DNA of 64,000 bases, from contig JASJZC010000002.1 in assembly GCA_037178855.1 (NCBI GenBank), positions 6,956,501 through 7,020,500 of the forward strand, in the 5' to 3' direction. The stretch comes from Oscheius sp. JU75 (lineage: Eukaryota > Nematoda > Chromadorea > Rhabditida > Rhabditidae). The notes beneath the pieces were generated by a model. That model did no database searches. It worked only from the letters and a program-made list of their open reading frames with translations, and was not told the DNA's origin. This document shows, one piece after another, positions 34,221 through 46,162 of the stretch. Each line of letters starts with the position of its first letter. Position 1 is the stretch's first letter. The translations under genes were made by a program, and so were the position numbers.

Positions 34221-37200
34221 ATGTCGGCTGAGGATATGGCCATAGCTCAGGGAGCCGTCCTGGTGAAGTCTTGTGAGGTAAGTGAAAGTAGCTCTTGTGG
34301 CATTACTGACAAAAAAAGGCAAGATTGAGACCAGACTCGTGCCAGATCGAGATCTTCGTCATAGGGACAATATGATTTATGATGCGCAGAGAACTTTGTC
34401 TAGTAGTCCCAGAGTACAGCAACTCCTTGTAGTTAGTTACTGTTTAAATTCTAAAGTAACAAATAATGCTATCGCTCCTTGGGGCTCAATGACAGTAATA
34501 AACCCATTCCTTCCAAATCTGCTCAATTTCTATTTCCTTCTGTTCAACTGTCGTGAGTCTTTCCTCCCATTTAAACTTATCCGCACTCCCTCCAATCGAG
34601 GTACCGTGACGGGAGCAACATTCTCCTAACAAAGATCTATCTATTTTAAATTGTTCTCGCGTCTCTGTCTGTCTGTCTGAAGCCAATATTGCCAATTAGT
34701 GTGCACTATTTTGTGTGCACACTAATTGTTGGCAAGTCAAGTCGAGTCAGTTTGGGAGATAGCTTCGTTAGGAGGACGTTGTTCCTGTCACGGTACCTCG
34801 ATTGAAGGGAATGCGGACAGGTTGAAGTGGGAGGAAAGGGTCACGACAGTTGGACAGAAGGAAATAGAAATCGGGCAATTTTGAAAGAATTAGATTATTA
34901 TTGAGCCCCAAGGGGCGTTAGCATCCCTTGTTTTAAAATATCCTCGCGTCGCTGTCTGTGTGTGTGTGTGTGTCTGTCTGAAGCTTTAATTGCTAACTTT
35001 TGCCAATTACTTTGTGCGCACACTAATTGCTGGCAAGTCAAGTCAAATCGAATCAGTTTGCAAACTAGCGTCTGCAGGAGACAATTGTTCCTGTCATGGT
35101 AGCTCGGCTGGAACAGCATCTACCTGGCACAAGCCCCAACGAGGCATCAGCCAAACTCTATTTTAAATTGTTCTCGGGTCTCTGTCTGTGTGTCTGCCTG
35201 AAGCCATTATTGCAATTAGAGTGCACTATGTGCGCACACTAGTTGTTTGCAAAGGCGAGTCAGTTTGGGCAAGCGCGTCTTTGGGTGACCGTTGCTCCTG
35301 TCATGGTAGCTCGATTGGAGGGTAACTTGTGTACGGGTTGAAGTGAAAGAGAAGGACTAGTTGACAAAGAAATAGAAACCGGGCAAAGCTCAAAGGAACC
35401 AGAGGTTATTACTGTCATTGTGCCCCTAGGGGCGATAGCATTCCTTGTATCTTCTTAACTGACTCGATTTGACTTGACTTGCAAACAATTAGTGTGCGCA
35501 CAAAGTAGTGCACACTACTTGCAATTTTGGCTTCAGACAGACACAGACAGACACGAGGACAATTTAAAATAGAAGATTGTCAGTAACAACTTTGTATCAA
35601 AAACTCTAATTGGGTGCAAAGTTGGTATTGACTGCAGTAATTATTCGCTGTCTAGAGCGAGCAAGAAATGTCGACCGCGTAGCATTAAAGAGTCGAAACG
35701 GCCTTCTCCCTGTTTCGCTTTATCAGCGTCATATTTCATCTCACTGCAAGAAACTATTTTTGCCTAAATTATTATTGAACCCCTAGCGTGGCAGACAACA
35801 AGGTACGGAGCTCATGAGATCCATTTTCAGGTGCCAGCCGACGCGATCCCCATCCGCGGCTACGACTTCAACCAAGGAATCGACTTCTCGGCACTGATGA
35901 AGTCGTATCTCTCCACCGGTTTCCAGGCCACGCATCTGGCCAAAGCCATTCAGGTACTTTTTGTTCTTTTTTGATCCTTTACAGCGATTTATAGCAAATA
36001 AATTCGATGCTGGACCGGAGAGAAGAGCCTCTGCTTGAAAGTGACCAAGACGACACTTTTCCCTACCCCGAGGGCCGGAAGAAGACCGGCTGCTCAATCT
36101 TCCTCGGCTATACCTCGAATCTAGTGAGCAGCGGGATTCGGGAAGTCCTACGTTTTGTCGTGCAGCACAATCTCGTGGATTGTATCGTGACGAGTGCCGG
36201 CGGCGTCGAAGAGGATCTCATTAAGTGTCTTCGGCCGAGCTATCTCGGTTCCTTCAATATGGATGGCAAGAAATTGAGGTGTTTTCCCTTTTTTGCCATG
36301 AAAATTCCACCCGTTTTTCAGAGAACGAGGAATGAATCGGGCGGGAAACGTCCTGATACCGAACGACAACTATTGTGCTTTTGAGGACTGGCTCAATCCA
36401 ATCCTGGATGTCTGTCTGACCGAGCAGGAGAAGGAAGGATTCCAATGGACACCGTCGAAGCTGATCCACAGACTAGGAGCCGAAATAGCGAACGAGGAGT
36501 CCATACTCTATTGGGCATCGAAACACAAGATACCGGTCTTCTGTCCTGCACTGACAGACGGGAGTCTCGGTGATATGCTCTACTTTCATTCCGTGGCCAG
36601 CAATCCAGGAATCAGGCTCGATATTGTTGAAGTGAGTGGTTTTGCCTCTTTTTTTTTGCGCCGTCGGCTATGTCTCAACTGAGTTCTTTTCCCCACTTAA
36701 TTACTATCTTTCCCAGGATGTCCGCCACATCAACACGATGGCCGTGAAGAGTACCCGAACCGGAGTAGTAATTCTCGGAGGAGGCGTCGTCAAACATCAC
36801 ATCAACAATGCGAATCTGATGCGCAACGGATCCGACTACACCGTCTACATTAACACGGGACAGGTATTATTCTCTTCCAAAAATGAAGAGGATGAATCAT
36901 CGAGACGGAAAGCGTAGTATCGTTGTTGTTGAGCTTTAGTGCCCTTGCTTACTCAAAATTTACTTTTCTCTTAGCCGCCCTTTCCGGGCGTGCTGAACTC
37001 TTTGTCTCAATGTTTGCCTTATGGGTAAAGGGACTCAATTTACGAGCAGAAAGACTGGCGATGAAGTGAGTCACAGTCAGGCTGGAAGAAAGTCGTAAAA
37101 TCCGGATGGGTGGTTCCGTGGGTGGAAGGTACAGAAGGATCATTGACGAGTAATGGAAAAGCTAGAAAGAATGCCGACTCTTGGCCAATCTCATAATTTT

Positions 37201-37402
37201 CAGGAATTCGACGGATCCGACTCCGGAGCCCAGCCGGACGAGGCGATCAGCTGGGGCAAGGAATGATTCTTTTATGTTACCAAAAAAAACCCGAAAATTT
37301 CAGGTGAAGCCGTGTGCGGATGCCGTCAAAGTCCATGCTGAAGCTACACTAGTCTTTCCTCTTATCGTGGCTGAGACTTTCGCCAAACGAGTCCACAAAT
37401 AG
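34221..37402 (+). CDS. dhps: Deoxyhypusine synthase
   Basis: Uses NAD+ and spermidine to convert one lysine of eIF5A to deoxyhypusine. Seven exons (34221-34277, 35831-35953, 35995-36278, 36322-36631, 36717-36863, 37204-37260, 37304-37402) give exactly 358 aa, near the family norm. Motifs: [102 protein letters not shown], the active-site lysine in DEAISWGK, and [12 protein letters not shown]. Intron 1 (1553 nt) is packed with foldback elements. The last intron (37261-37303, 43 nt) begins GAATGA directly after the catalytic lysine codon, with no GT or GC donor that keeps frame. This is a non-canonical junction or a sequence error. Confidence 0.95.
34465..35590. mobile_element. Cluster of foldback/MITE-like elements
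   Basis: Inside deoxyhypusine synthase intron 1. One near-complete element (about 34468-34925) has long inverted arms of about 200 nt around a central hairpin at 34691-34733 (GCCAATTAGTGTGCAC paired with GTGCACACTAATTGTTGGC). The ends carry CTTGGGGCTCAAT and its complement. Partial copies follow at about 34926-35115 and 35155-35450 (right end CCCCTAGGGGCGATAGCAT), and a reversed centre lies at 35455-35580. No transposase ORF is present, so this is a non-autonomous family that has nested or tandemly expanded. Confidence 0.75.
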
Positions 37403-37673
37403 ATTTACCTCTTGTTACTTTTGTTGATTTTGTTGCCTGTTACATAAAATCCTATTTCTAAAGCTAATTCTAGAAATACCGACGATTTCAAAAGTTCAGA
37501 GTCGAATCATCTCGTACACTGACGTCGGATGAGGCGGAGTTTGCAGATCCATAAACGAATTGTTTGAAGAGAATTGTCTACATAAGCGGAGTCAGACCGG
37601 GAGAGGACATCATTCTCTGTTCTCCTCTCTTCATACCCCCTCTTCTGATCAAGAACAGTCCTTCAGGCCCCAG

Positions 37674-38727
37674 ATGCTTGTCCAGCTTTTCGTCCTTGCC
37701 GCCTTTTCTCTCCAACTTTCCAGGAGTGCAGCTGTAGCGACGGTGTGTGCAAGATGTGGCACTCCCGGTCTCCAATCAATTTGGGCACTGACAGGATACC
37801 CGCCCCCTCCTGCCGGATTTGAATTTGTAGCTGCGTAAGAAACTCGGAAAAATAAAAGTGACAGAAAATTTAGATGCACGGAAGGAGCAGAAAAAGATGG
37901 AGTCGGAACAGATGCCGCATGTACGGGAGCCTGTGTCGAGATGGCTATCCCGACGGGCACGAACTCGTGGGAGTTTCTTCGAGGATGCCATCCGTTGCTG
38001 GCAGGCAGCATGAGCCAGCATTTGACCAACACTCCTCCGGCTTCGGGCAAGCCCACTTGCCAGCAGATGGATGTGAGCGGCAGAGGCACGGTGAGTATAA
38101 ATCACAACTGCGACAGTTAAACAACGTTAGTAGAAGAACTCTTTTTAGAACATCATGCGTTTCTGTGCGGAACAAAACGCCTGTAACAACCTTGTTAAAG
38201 TTGTTGGTGGCGTTCTTGTGACGGATGCAAATAATCCTTGCACACAGGCCACAACCTTTAGCTGTCTCAAATGCGCTTCGTTCGATGGAAAAGGAAAGTG
38301 CTCGAGTGGGGACAAAGCAGACACCAACGCCCAGGGAACCTGGTGTACCAAGGCGGCTGGAAAGTACAGTGGTATAGTTAAAAATGTCGACCGAGGGATC
38401 AGTAACTTGTTCAGGACACAATTACGTGGAGCGTGGACCGACTATGCTCATGCCGACAGAGACAAAAGAACCCTTCTGCATTGATAATATCGTCATGAAT
38501 ACCACGAGCTTCTTCGGCCCTATGTACGGATCAGATGTGACCAGGAGCAAGAGATCTGTGACCCAACTGTACAGTGGACAGACTTGCTACTGTAACAGTA
38601 AGTACTAAAAAGTGGCCAGTGCTAAAGCTTCTTTCTTCTAGCCGAAGGCTGTAACAGTGCCCCGACAGTGATCGGAGCTTCTGTCACTCTCATGCTCCTG
38701 CTGTCAGCTCTCCCTTTCTTCTGCTGA
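37674..38727 (+). CDS. Cysteine-rich Ly-6-like, probably GPI-anchored protein
   Basis: Five exons (37674-37834, 37874-38090, 38149-38368, 38403-38597, 38642-38727) give 292 aa. It has a signal peptide (MLVQLFVLAAFSLQLSRSAA). There are two cysteine-rich modules (CARCGTPGLQ ... CTGACVEM ... FLRGCHP; MRFCAEQNACNNL ... CLKCASFDGKGKC ... WCTKAA). The final module ends CYCNTEGCN, the CxC...CN signature of Ly-6/three-finger and nematode ET-type domains. The C-terminus is hydrophobic (ASVTLMLLLSALPFF) and stops abruptly, which suggests GPI attachment. The exon 4 acceptor has two in-frame choices (38403 or 38415). Nematodes have many such surface proteins; the ligand is unknown. Confidence 0.75.
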
Positions 38728-38929
38728 CGGGGAGTTGGCTCATGTTCCTGAGTCTGCTTTTCACCATCCGGCTGACCTACCAGATCATAATATTCGGTCT
38801 TATCTATCCCCAAACGGCCGTGACTTCTTCCCGTGTAAACAATGAATAAACTCTCTGTTGAAAGGTGCTTTCTCTTTTACAGATATGAACTAGATGATGA
38901 AAAGATACCTTATTGCTCACAGTTCAGAT

Positions 38930-38969
38930 GCCACAACTCCCGCAGTTAGACAGCATGGTCGGTTGTGGC
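38930..38969. repeat. Palindromic dispersed repeat (GCCACAA...TTGTGGC)
   Basis: A 40-nt unit whose ends GCCACAA and TTGTGGC are complementary, with CAGTTAGACAGC inside. Related units lie at 39103-39137, 41104-41133, 41441-41510, 42526-42556, 43186-43275 and 44100-44150. Confidence 0.6.
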
Positions 38970-39102
38970 TCCTCATGCAAGAGAGACAAATTCAAAGAGT
39001 CGGAGCGACCGAGAGGAAGACAAAGAGTGAGAAAGAGCACTATGTACAGATGGAAAAGACTGTAACATACAGGAAAAGAGACAAATATAACATAATTCAG
39101 AA

Positions 39103-39137
39103 GCCACAATTCCAACAAGAGCGCCGTCGGTTGTGGC
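39103..39137. repeat. Palindromic dispersed repeat, second copy
   Basis: A 35-nt unit with GCCACAA and TTGTGGC ends and a GCGCCGTCGG centre. Same family as 38930-38969. Confidence 0.55.
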
Positions 39138-42100
39138 TAGATTAACAGGCAACACCGAAACAGACTTGAATACGAATGCCCCCACCCGCTGTGAGAAGTG
39201 ATCGGAGCTCCTAGAGTCTCGTTCGTTGGTCCCATAATTCCACTGGCTGCTCGCCTCGTCGCAACATTTTTTCGCCCCAGCCTGCCTGCGTCTCTTCTTC
39301 TCGCTACCCCTCCGCGTCAGGGCAGTCTGGCACCGGTCAGCACTAGTCGTGTTCCCTCTCTGACCTCTCTTTCTCTCCTCGTCCCGAGCCTCGCCATCCG
39401 TGATCTTGCCACATCCGACCGCTCTCTGGATCCAGAGTTTCCCTGCCCAAATCGTCTTTCATGGTGAGTTCATTTATTTCACATGCAATCTCGAAGCTGT
39501 GTGTTACCGCTCATTTTTCTTGTTAATCCTGTGATTTTCGAGCTTTGTCATGTTCTACAAAGTTGTAGAGCAGATCAAGAGCTACAACATAGCACAACAT
39601 CATTTAACTGGAAAATGCTGTTTTGATATCAAAAAGTGACTGATGAAATAGGATTTCACTAAAAGCTTATCCAGAGTACGATCCTAGACTACCATTTTCT
39701 GATCCCCTAAAATATAAGAAAATAGTATTATGTGCTGTACATGACGTTCGTTTGACACGGGTGGAAATTCGAGAGCCACAGAACATAGGATGCAGTCTGT
39801 TTACTTTGGCACCGGGTCCCTCTAGTCGATTTTCGGTCGCAATTGACCCAATTCTTTGATATACTTACAGTAGAAAATTTTCCATAGGGCACTTTCAGTT
39901 TTCGAGCCCGTTGAAAGACAATTAAGGGAACAAGGACGTCCTTTCTCCGCGGTAGGTGACCCCATTTCGGGACACATCCTTTCCAGTTTGTTTTTCTTCA
40001 AGCCCCCAAACCAAGGACGGTAGACGAGTTGGAAAAAGTGGACTTCTTATCTCTGTTCTTCTCTACAGACCCTTCCAGCAGTTTCTAGCAAAATAGCCAG
40101 ATCGTAGGTCAGCGAAATTGCTGCAAGCATCTGGAGGTCGATTATTCTTGCACAGACAGAGAACCTGCTCGTATTCATAACTCCTTGCGGGCAGGAAACA
40201 ACTTTGAGTCAAGTGTTTCCTGCTTTTGAAACAACAATTGTTAATGGTCTATCACCATGAGATGGCTATGCCCCCAGGTCATTGACCAGAACTCACTGTC
40301 AGAGTTCTCCCAGAGTTACTTACTTACCTACTTTGGAGTCTCAACTCAACGGTGGTAGTCTCGAAAAAGAATGTTGATCTTGAGCCAATGTAATCCTCAT
40401 AATAAATCTTGTTAGTACCATTATACGGATGAACATTGCCGTCCCTGTCAGTACCATGTTGTCAGGATTTACGTGATTTTCTAGAGACATTGACAAAGAT
40501 ATTGGGTGGGTGTTTTCTGTACAGGACGGTTCCTAAAAACCCTTACAGGTTCCAGTAGAATCCTATAAAAGCAGCAAATTGTCAGCTCCCGTTTTTTCGC
40601 ACCAGCTTCACTATCATTCATTGGCTCTCCAAGTACCTAATCCTGGGTATACGGTCTTCGAGTTCTTCGATTAATTTGTCTGAATGTTTTGACAAAGACT
40701 TTTCACGAATCTGTTTTCGACATGCCTTGAAATACTCTCTGACTCATGCCATCTTTTCAAACACTTTATCCTCTGTCCCAGTTTCAACACTTTCATAAGA
40801 CTTGTTATCGGCTTCATATTGACCACAGGTGTTGACGGATGCCCTCGGGACCTTTTCTTTTTTTCGCGCTCGCTGACTCTTTCTCTCTCTGCAGTCCGGT
40901 GTCTTCTCGGCGCTCGGCCGCCAGGCACCACCGGGTACTCGCTTATCAAGCCGCGGGGCCCTCCGTTCGCAGTTATCCGCTGCCTGCGGCGCTATAGACC
41001 GAACAGACACAGGTGACCGTCTGGAAGTTGACGGGTAGACAACAGTTGTTGGTCTTTTTTCGCTACTCCAATCACATTGAACCTTTTCCCATTGCTTCTC
41101 CGACCACAGTTAGACAACGCCGTCAGTTGCGGCCACTCTCGCCACAGTTCGATAGTCAATCGTCTTTCTTGGTCCATTCTAATGAGCCCCCAGCCAGTTC
41201 AAAGTCTGATAGTCCGCCTGTCCCACCAGGCACAGAAAAAGACTGTACGTGCGCCAGGAGAAAACAGATCTGGCTCTGTTTTTATCACCGCGGAAAACTA
41301 AACAATCGTTCGGTTCTTGAGCACCCAGGGTCCGAAAAACAACCGGGCTCCGCTGAGAAAACTGACCGCTAAGCTGTCGTAAACAGGAAGAGAGTCATTT
41401 TCTCCCCCTGATCAGTCCAATGAGAGAAAGGGCTATTCTGGATGGCGCAGTCTAACTGTGGCTTCTGACAGTGGCATAAATGACGACGCTGTCTAACTGG
41501 CAATTGTGGGTCCGCTCTGGTCCCTTGTCCTGACAGTATTACTGTATCTCTCTGTCCATCAGTATGCAAATCCCGTAAATTATTCCGCTGGGTGTTAATC
41601 GAACGCCAGAAAAAAGTGTTTCTCTCCCCCTTTGCACTTTGCCTATGGATGATACGCGTCAGTCGTTTTTATAAGCTCGGGCGGAGAATATTCCATTAGG
41701 CTTGCAGAAGTTTCTCTCCTCTGACGCGTCAAATTCGCTCTTTTCGGTGGAGAGAGCGGGAGCCGTTTTCGTCGACCTTGACCGACTGTACCGCTGCGCG
41801 CCATTAGTTCCCTCGCAGGACAGCGCTCCAGATTGACAGAGAGAGAGAGCTCGTACTAGATTGGTCACTCTTCGCTTCCATTCTTTTTGTCTGGGATCAA
41901 ATCAGAGTGGCTTCCTGGTTCGAAGAGCCTCGCTTTTGTTTATCTGGTCCACTCATCCCCAGATTATTTTTGTGTTCCACACTTCACGATCTTTCTAGGG
42001 CTATTTTTACATAAACAAACTCGTCACTTCAGTTCTTTCTCTCACTCTCTCACACCCGCTTTCTTTCTCTCTCTCTTGTCTCTTCTCCATTTCCCAAAGA

Positions 42101-42370
42101 TCAAAAGTCCTTGTACCAGTCATTGACCTCTCAGCTCAACAAACAGTATCCGACCATTCTTCCTCCCCCACTCTGAATCACTGCCAAAATGAGCCTAATA
42201 AGTTTCGTAATCTCTATTTCTGATCTTCACGTGACCGGGTGACCGAGGGAAGAAGAAAACAGACGCTGTTGACAGGGCGTCCCCCGTGATAGCCCGCTCT
42301 TTTTACCTCTCTCCTTGTGACTCTCACAGCCTTGTTGCCCGTTCACATTTACCAAATCTCTCTATTCCAG

Positions 42371-43469
42371 ATGCCTACACTAATATTGAAGTCGGATCCA
42401 AAGGTCACTGCTCTTCCGACGGAAGACACTCTCTGGCTTCCGGATGAGGTTCCACCACCGAAACCGTCGCTGATACAGAGGATACTTATTGGCAACATCG
42501 TGAGTAATTTTTTGAGTCAAAACTTCCACAGTTAGATAGCGCAGTTTTTTGTGGCCCATTTACAAAAACAAAGCTTACCAGAGCCCTTTCAGGTCATTCG
42601 ATCTCATGTTCTCAAATTGTTCTGTCTCATGTTCATGGCCCTGGTCCATGTCTGTTATCTGAACCCCTTCATCAGCTCTTTCCGAGCGTATGAGACTCTC
42701 GACCATCAGGTAATCTCTACCATATTTTATTCACCGCCATGGTTCAGATAGAAGAGAACATCTCGTCGATCAAAGACCATCACATGGTAGACATAGCCGC
42801 TGTCCGCTTCATCATGCGAGCACTGGTCGACTACAAGAAGAACCTGTGGATCACCGTGGGAGCCATGTGCTCTTCTCTGGCAACTACAGCCTTCCTCCTG
42901 CTTCTGGCCGAAGACCACCGACTGAACAAGATTGCCAAGGCTCTGATCAGGGTCGTGGACCTGTGCGCCTTCATTGCTCTCCCCTGTTTATTGGCTGCTC
43001 GTCGTCTAGTAGCCGGAACCATCAGCCGATTCGGACAGAGTGCACTGTCAGCTGCCAGCCGGATTGTGGATGTCAACGAGTTTCAGAATGAGCTGACTTG
43101 TACAGTTCAGCCGAGAGTGGGATTCACCAAGTGCTCCGATCTGATTCTGAAGTCACTGTTCCCTGTCAAGGTAAGACAATCACTCATGATGTTGCACAAT
43201 TTGTTAGCAGTTATACAGCGCAGTAAATTGTGGCTTAAATTACCAGCCATAGCTCCCACAGTTAGACAGTCCAGTCGGCTCGAGACAGTGACTGTTTTCA
43301 TTAGATCTTTTTTTAGGTAATCGAGTACCTGATCATTCTGTGCATTCTGACCGGAGCTTACATCGCTCTCGCCTACCTGATCGAGTGGTGCATCCGTCAC
43401 TGGTTCCCTCCCAGTCGTCAACGTCCTCAGCAGGTCTACCACGCTCAGCCTCTCATCCTAGAGGCTTAA
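42371..43469 (+). CDS. Four-helix membrane protein, unrecognised
   Basis: Four exons (42371-42499, 42593-42709, 42748-43170, 43317-43469) give exactly 273 aa. The ATG follows TTCCAG directly, so it may be trans-spliced or preceded by a non-coding exon. The soluble N-terminus is Pro-rich (LPDEVPPPKPS). Four hydrophobic helices follow (KLFCLMFMALVHVCYL; NLWITVGAMCSSLATTAFLL; DLCAFIALPCLLAA; YLIILCILTGAYIALAYLI), with a conserved-looking loop between helices 3 and 4 (ELTCTVQPRVGFTKC). The tail is Pro/Gln-rich (PPSRQRPQQVYHAQPL). No transporter or receptor signature is visible. Intron 2 is 38 nt; introns 1 and 3 contain CACAGTTAGACAG palindromic repeats. Confidence 0.75.
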
Positions 43470-44388
43470 AAATGCCATTTCCACTGTCTCGCTTTCCAAG
43501 CCCCTGTACAAGGTAATTTGCCATCTCTACCTCCTTCACACTGCTTCAGTTTGCCCACTTTCTCCTCCCAATCTAGTCCAGCCCTTTCCCGCATTTCTAA
43601 GTGCGTCTCCTGTAGCTTTATCTCTCTCTTCACCGGTCCCTTGACACTTTTGCAATATGTACATTACTGGATCGTGAAACGATCATCACCCGAGCAGCTC
43701 TTTCTTTCTCTTCTGCAGCCGAGTCTTTGTTACCTATACCATCCAAAATGCTCGATTCTGTTACGGTCTTTCCGGCTCTCTGGCTCTTCCAGTCTCTCCA
43801 TTACAAACCGTGCATACTTAACGATATTCCGCTCGCGCGCGCTCCACTTCAAGCACTGTCATTCTGTCATACTATGTGTGTACCATACGTGTTTCTACCC
43901 TAGTAAATATTTTTTTGTTGTCATCAGAATTTGAATTAATGGGCTGAGAAGTCAGAAGTAGACAGGAATGATTTAAAAAACAGATGAATAGACAGCAATA
44001 GTGTGCAGAAGATGACGCTCCACCTTCTCATGGATTTCGCAATGAAAAGTGCACTGAAAACGTCTCCAGGCCACACAACGGTTGTGACTATGTGTACAGG
44101 TCCACAAACGCGAGTTAGGCAGCGAAAAAAACAGTTAGACAGCTTTGTCACTGCCTTTATAGAACTAATTGGATCCTACACTACAGAAAGGGAGCCGGAA
44201 AGAGAGAAAGAGGGGGGAGAGAGTGATAGATCCTGGCTGGTAGGCCTTAGTAGACAAGGAGAGAAGGGCGGAACACAAACTGGGGAAAAAATACTTCTCT
44301 CCGGCTGCCTTCTTCTCCCTGCTCGCTCTCCCCAAATCTGTTCTCATCCAACTTCTTGATGTCCAGAGCCATCTGTTCGAGAGCCTTG
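43470..44388. other. 3' UTR and spacer with one palindromic repeat
   Basis: The ORF at 43518-43934 is pyrimidine-rich 3' UTR without coding features. A CAGTTAGACAGC repeat occurs at about 44100-44150. Nothing else supported. Confidence 0.4.
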
Positions 44389-44829
44389 AAGCAGAAGACT
44401 GTTCAGCTCGGAGAGCGCCTGACTGACCACGGACAGGACGGCGGATCTCTTCTCTTTTGCAGCAGTTCAGCTACTCCAGTCTTCTCCAAAAGCTCCTCCA
44501 ATTTCTACCCGTCTTCCACATTGCGCTTCTTCTTGGTCGTGGTCGGCTTGGCCCTGGGAATGCTCTTTTGGAGAAGCCGCCCGGGGATTCTTAAGCTTAT
44601 CATTCCAGGTACTCGTAGACGTAGGCCAGAATCTCCAGGTAGTGCTTGACGTCATGGGCCAGCAAGCTCGTGTTGTACATCTTCAAGAAGTACTGATAGG
44701 CCATCGTCTTGCCTGAGTGGTCGAGTAAGCTCCATTCATTCGGGTTGAGAGCATGGGGACACAGCTAGATGGTGTTGTACGGAATGGAGATGGGTTGCAG
44801 ATGAAGGGGCACGCCGATTGTCAGTGGGT
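44389..44829. repeat. Duplicated segment, copy A
   Basis: About 440 nt that recur at 49690-50130 with roughly nine differences by eye (near 98 percent identity), same orientation, 5301 nt apart. Copy A contains most of a small minus-strand ORF whose signal-peptide exon lies just outside the duplicated part. Confidence 0.8.
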
Positions 44830-44974
44830 ATCCTGGAGCGACGGGATCTCGATGAACAACTTTGTTTCTTTGCTTCGGTGGAGCCGCTGATCCTTTTGCT
44901 GAAGAGGGTGCAGTCGTTAGAACCGTCATCGGGAGAGCGAAGACTGCCAGCCACATCTTGGAGACGAGGGCCAT
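44600..44974 (-). CDS. Possible small secreted protein
   Basis: ATG at 44974 opens a signal-peptide-like start (MALVSKMWLAVFALPMTVLT). The frame continues to a TAG at about 44770 and then, still in frame, through NEWSLLDHSGKTMAYQYFLK and DVKHYLEILAYVYEYLE to a TGA at 44600-44602. A 48-nt intron (GTGCCC...CATCTAG) ending in that TAG would remove it and keep phase, giving about 108 aa. The second half looks like genuine helical protein. The copy at 49690-50130 has the same TAG but lacks the signal-peptide exon, so it is a truncated duplicate. No family recognised; the splice is inferred. Confidence 0.45.
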
Positions 44975-46162
44975 CTACTTTGAGTACCGAATCAAACTCC
45001 TAAGATACTTTGTACTTTCAATTTTTGAAGCAAAAAGTTGCGAAACAACTTCAATTGTTTTCGATTGCTAACAAGAACCGTTTCGAGAAGAACTTTCTGG
45101 AAAGCTAGAGAGTTTAGGACTGTAATTGCAGAGCATATTTAAAAGATGTGGGAAACAATTCTGACAAACAAACGGAGAGACAGAAACAGTTAGACAGACA
45201 AAGACAGATATCCATAAACAGAAATACATTCCCATCTGAAAAAAAATCAGTGGTTAAAACCTCATATTTCTCGGGCAGTTCAAATTCCTCATATTTTGTT
45301 CCCGACGGGCGCCGTCCCGCCCTGTTTGCCTAGCTATAAGAGCTCTAGGCACCTCTTTGTCTTTGATACCTTACCTCCAAAACCACCTTTCCGATGCGAA
45401 CATAGCATCCCGGCCTGGCTACTCTGATAATTATGTGTATGATGAGATGATGTCGCGAACTGTTCGGTAAGCGATGACCACCACACAAAAAACCCTGTTG
45501 TAGTAGGGCAACAAACATCCCGACTTCCTTTGAACGCAACAAAGCTTCTGGTAAGTTTTTATATTTCTGTTTCTCTGCCTCTCTATCTCTTGTGGCCTTC
45601 TCCTCCTCTCCTGAGATTCAGTGTCAGTAACAGTGGGAGATCTCTCAGCTCGACAAACAGCTTCCGATCATTTTTACTCTCACTAAAATGTTTTTATTCA
45701 CCTCTCTTTCTTAGGAAATTCAAGGCTTGTCCTGTTTACGCTAGCCCCGAAATAGATTATACAAAACGCTCCTTTGTTTTTTTTTCGGAATTAATCGCTT
45801 GCAGACACGGTCACTATCAGTCGTCTCAAGACGCCCACACAAGAGTTGAGACAGCCACAAATACCACAATCTAGGAAGCGTACTGCAGAGGAGTCGATAA
45901 CGTCGAAGGAAAGTGCTGCACAGGAAGTTCAAGAAAAGGTGGATTGTTCTCATGATCGCGCAGCAATTGAATATCGGTATTCAGGAAACGACGTCTGACA
46001 AATTTCAACGCTGGACCCCTGTTGAGTGCCCAGAAAAATGCTGTGTAACTCCCGAAAGTAAACACGAATATTCATTCATGAAATTTTACTTTTTTAAACA
46101 TTACCGAGGATGTGCCTGCTATTCTGTATCACCTTGAATGTATAAAGGAGCACTCAAAGCCC
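44975..46162. other. Intergenic, promoter of the 46163 gene
   Basis: No gene seen. TATAAAGG at 46141-46148 lies about 20 nt upstream of the proposed start codon, close for a TATA box, so a slightly different transcript start is possible. Confidence 0.35.

Larger units (their letters stand above)
38728..42370. other. Repeat-bearing intergenic region
   Basis: 3.6 kb without a gene I can support. AATAAA near 38845 ends the Ly-6-like gene. The region holds several short palindromic repeats (38930-38969, 39103-39137, about 41104-41133, 41441-41510), a TCTACAAAGTTGTAGA palindrome (39554-39569) and AT-rich filler. A Ser/Leu-rich ORF at 39198-39467 ends in ATG/GTGAGT and could be a 5' exon of the 42371 gene, but nothing confirms this. 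Confidence 0.45.

Noticed and set aside
43518-43934. 138-codon plus-strand ORF
   Set aside because: Pyrimidine-rich 3' UTR of the membrane-protein gene; no coding features.
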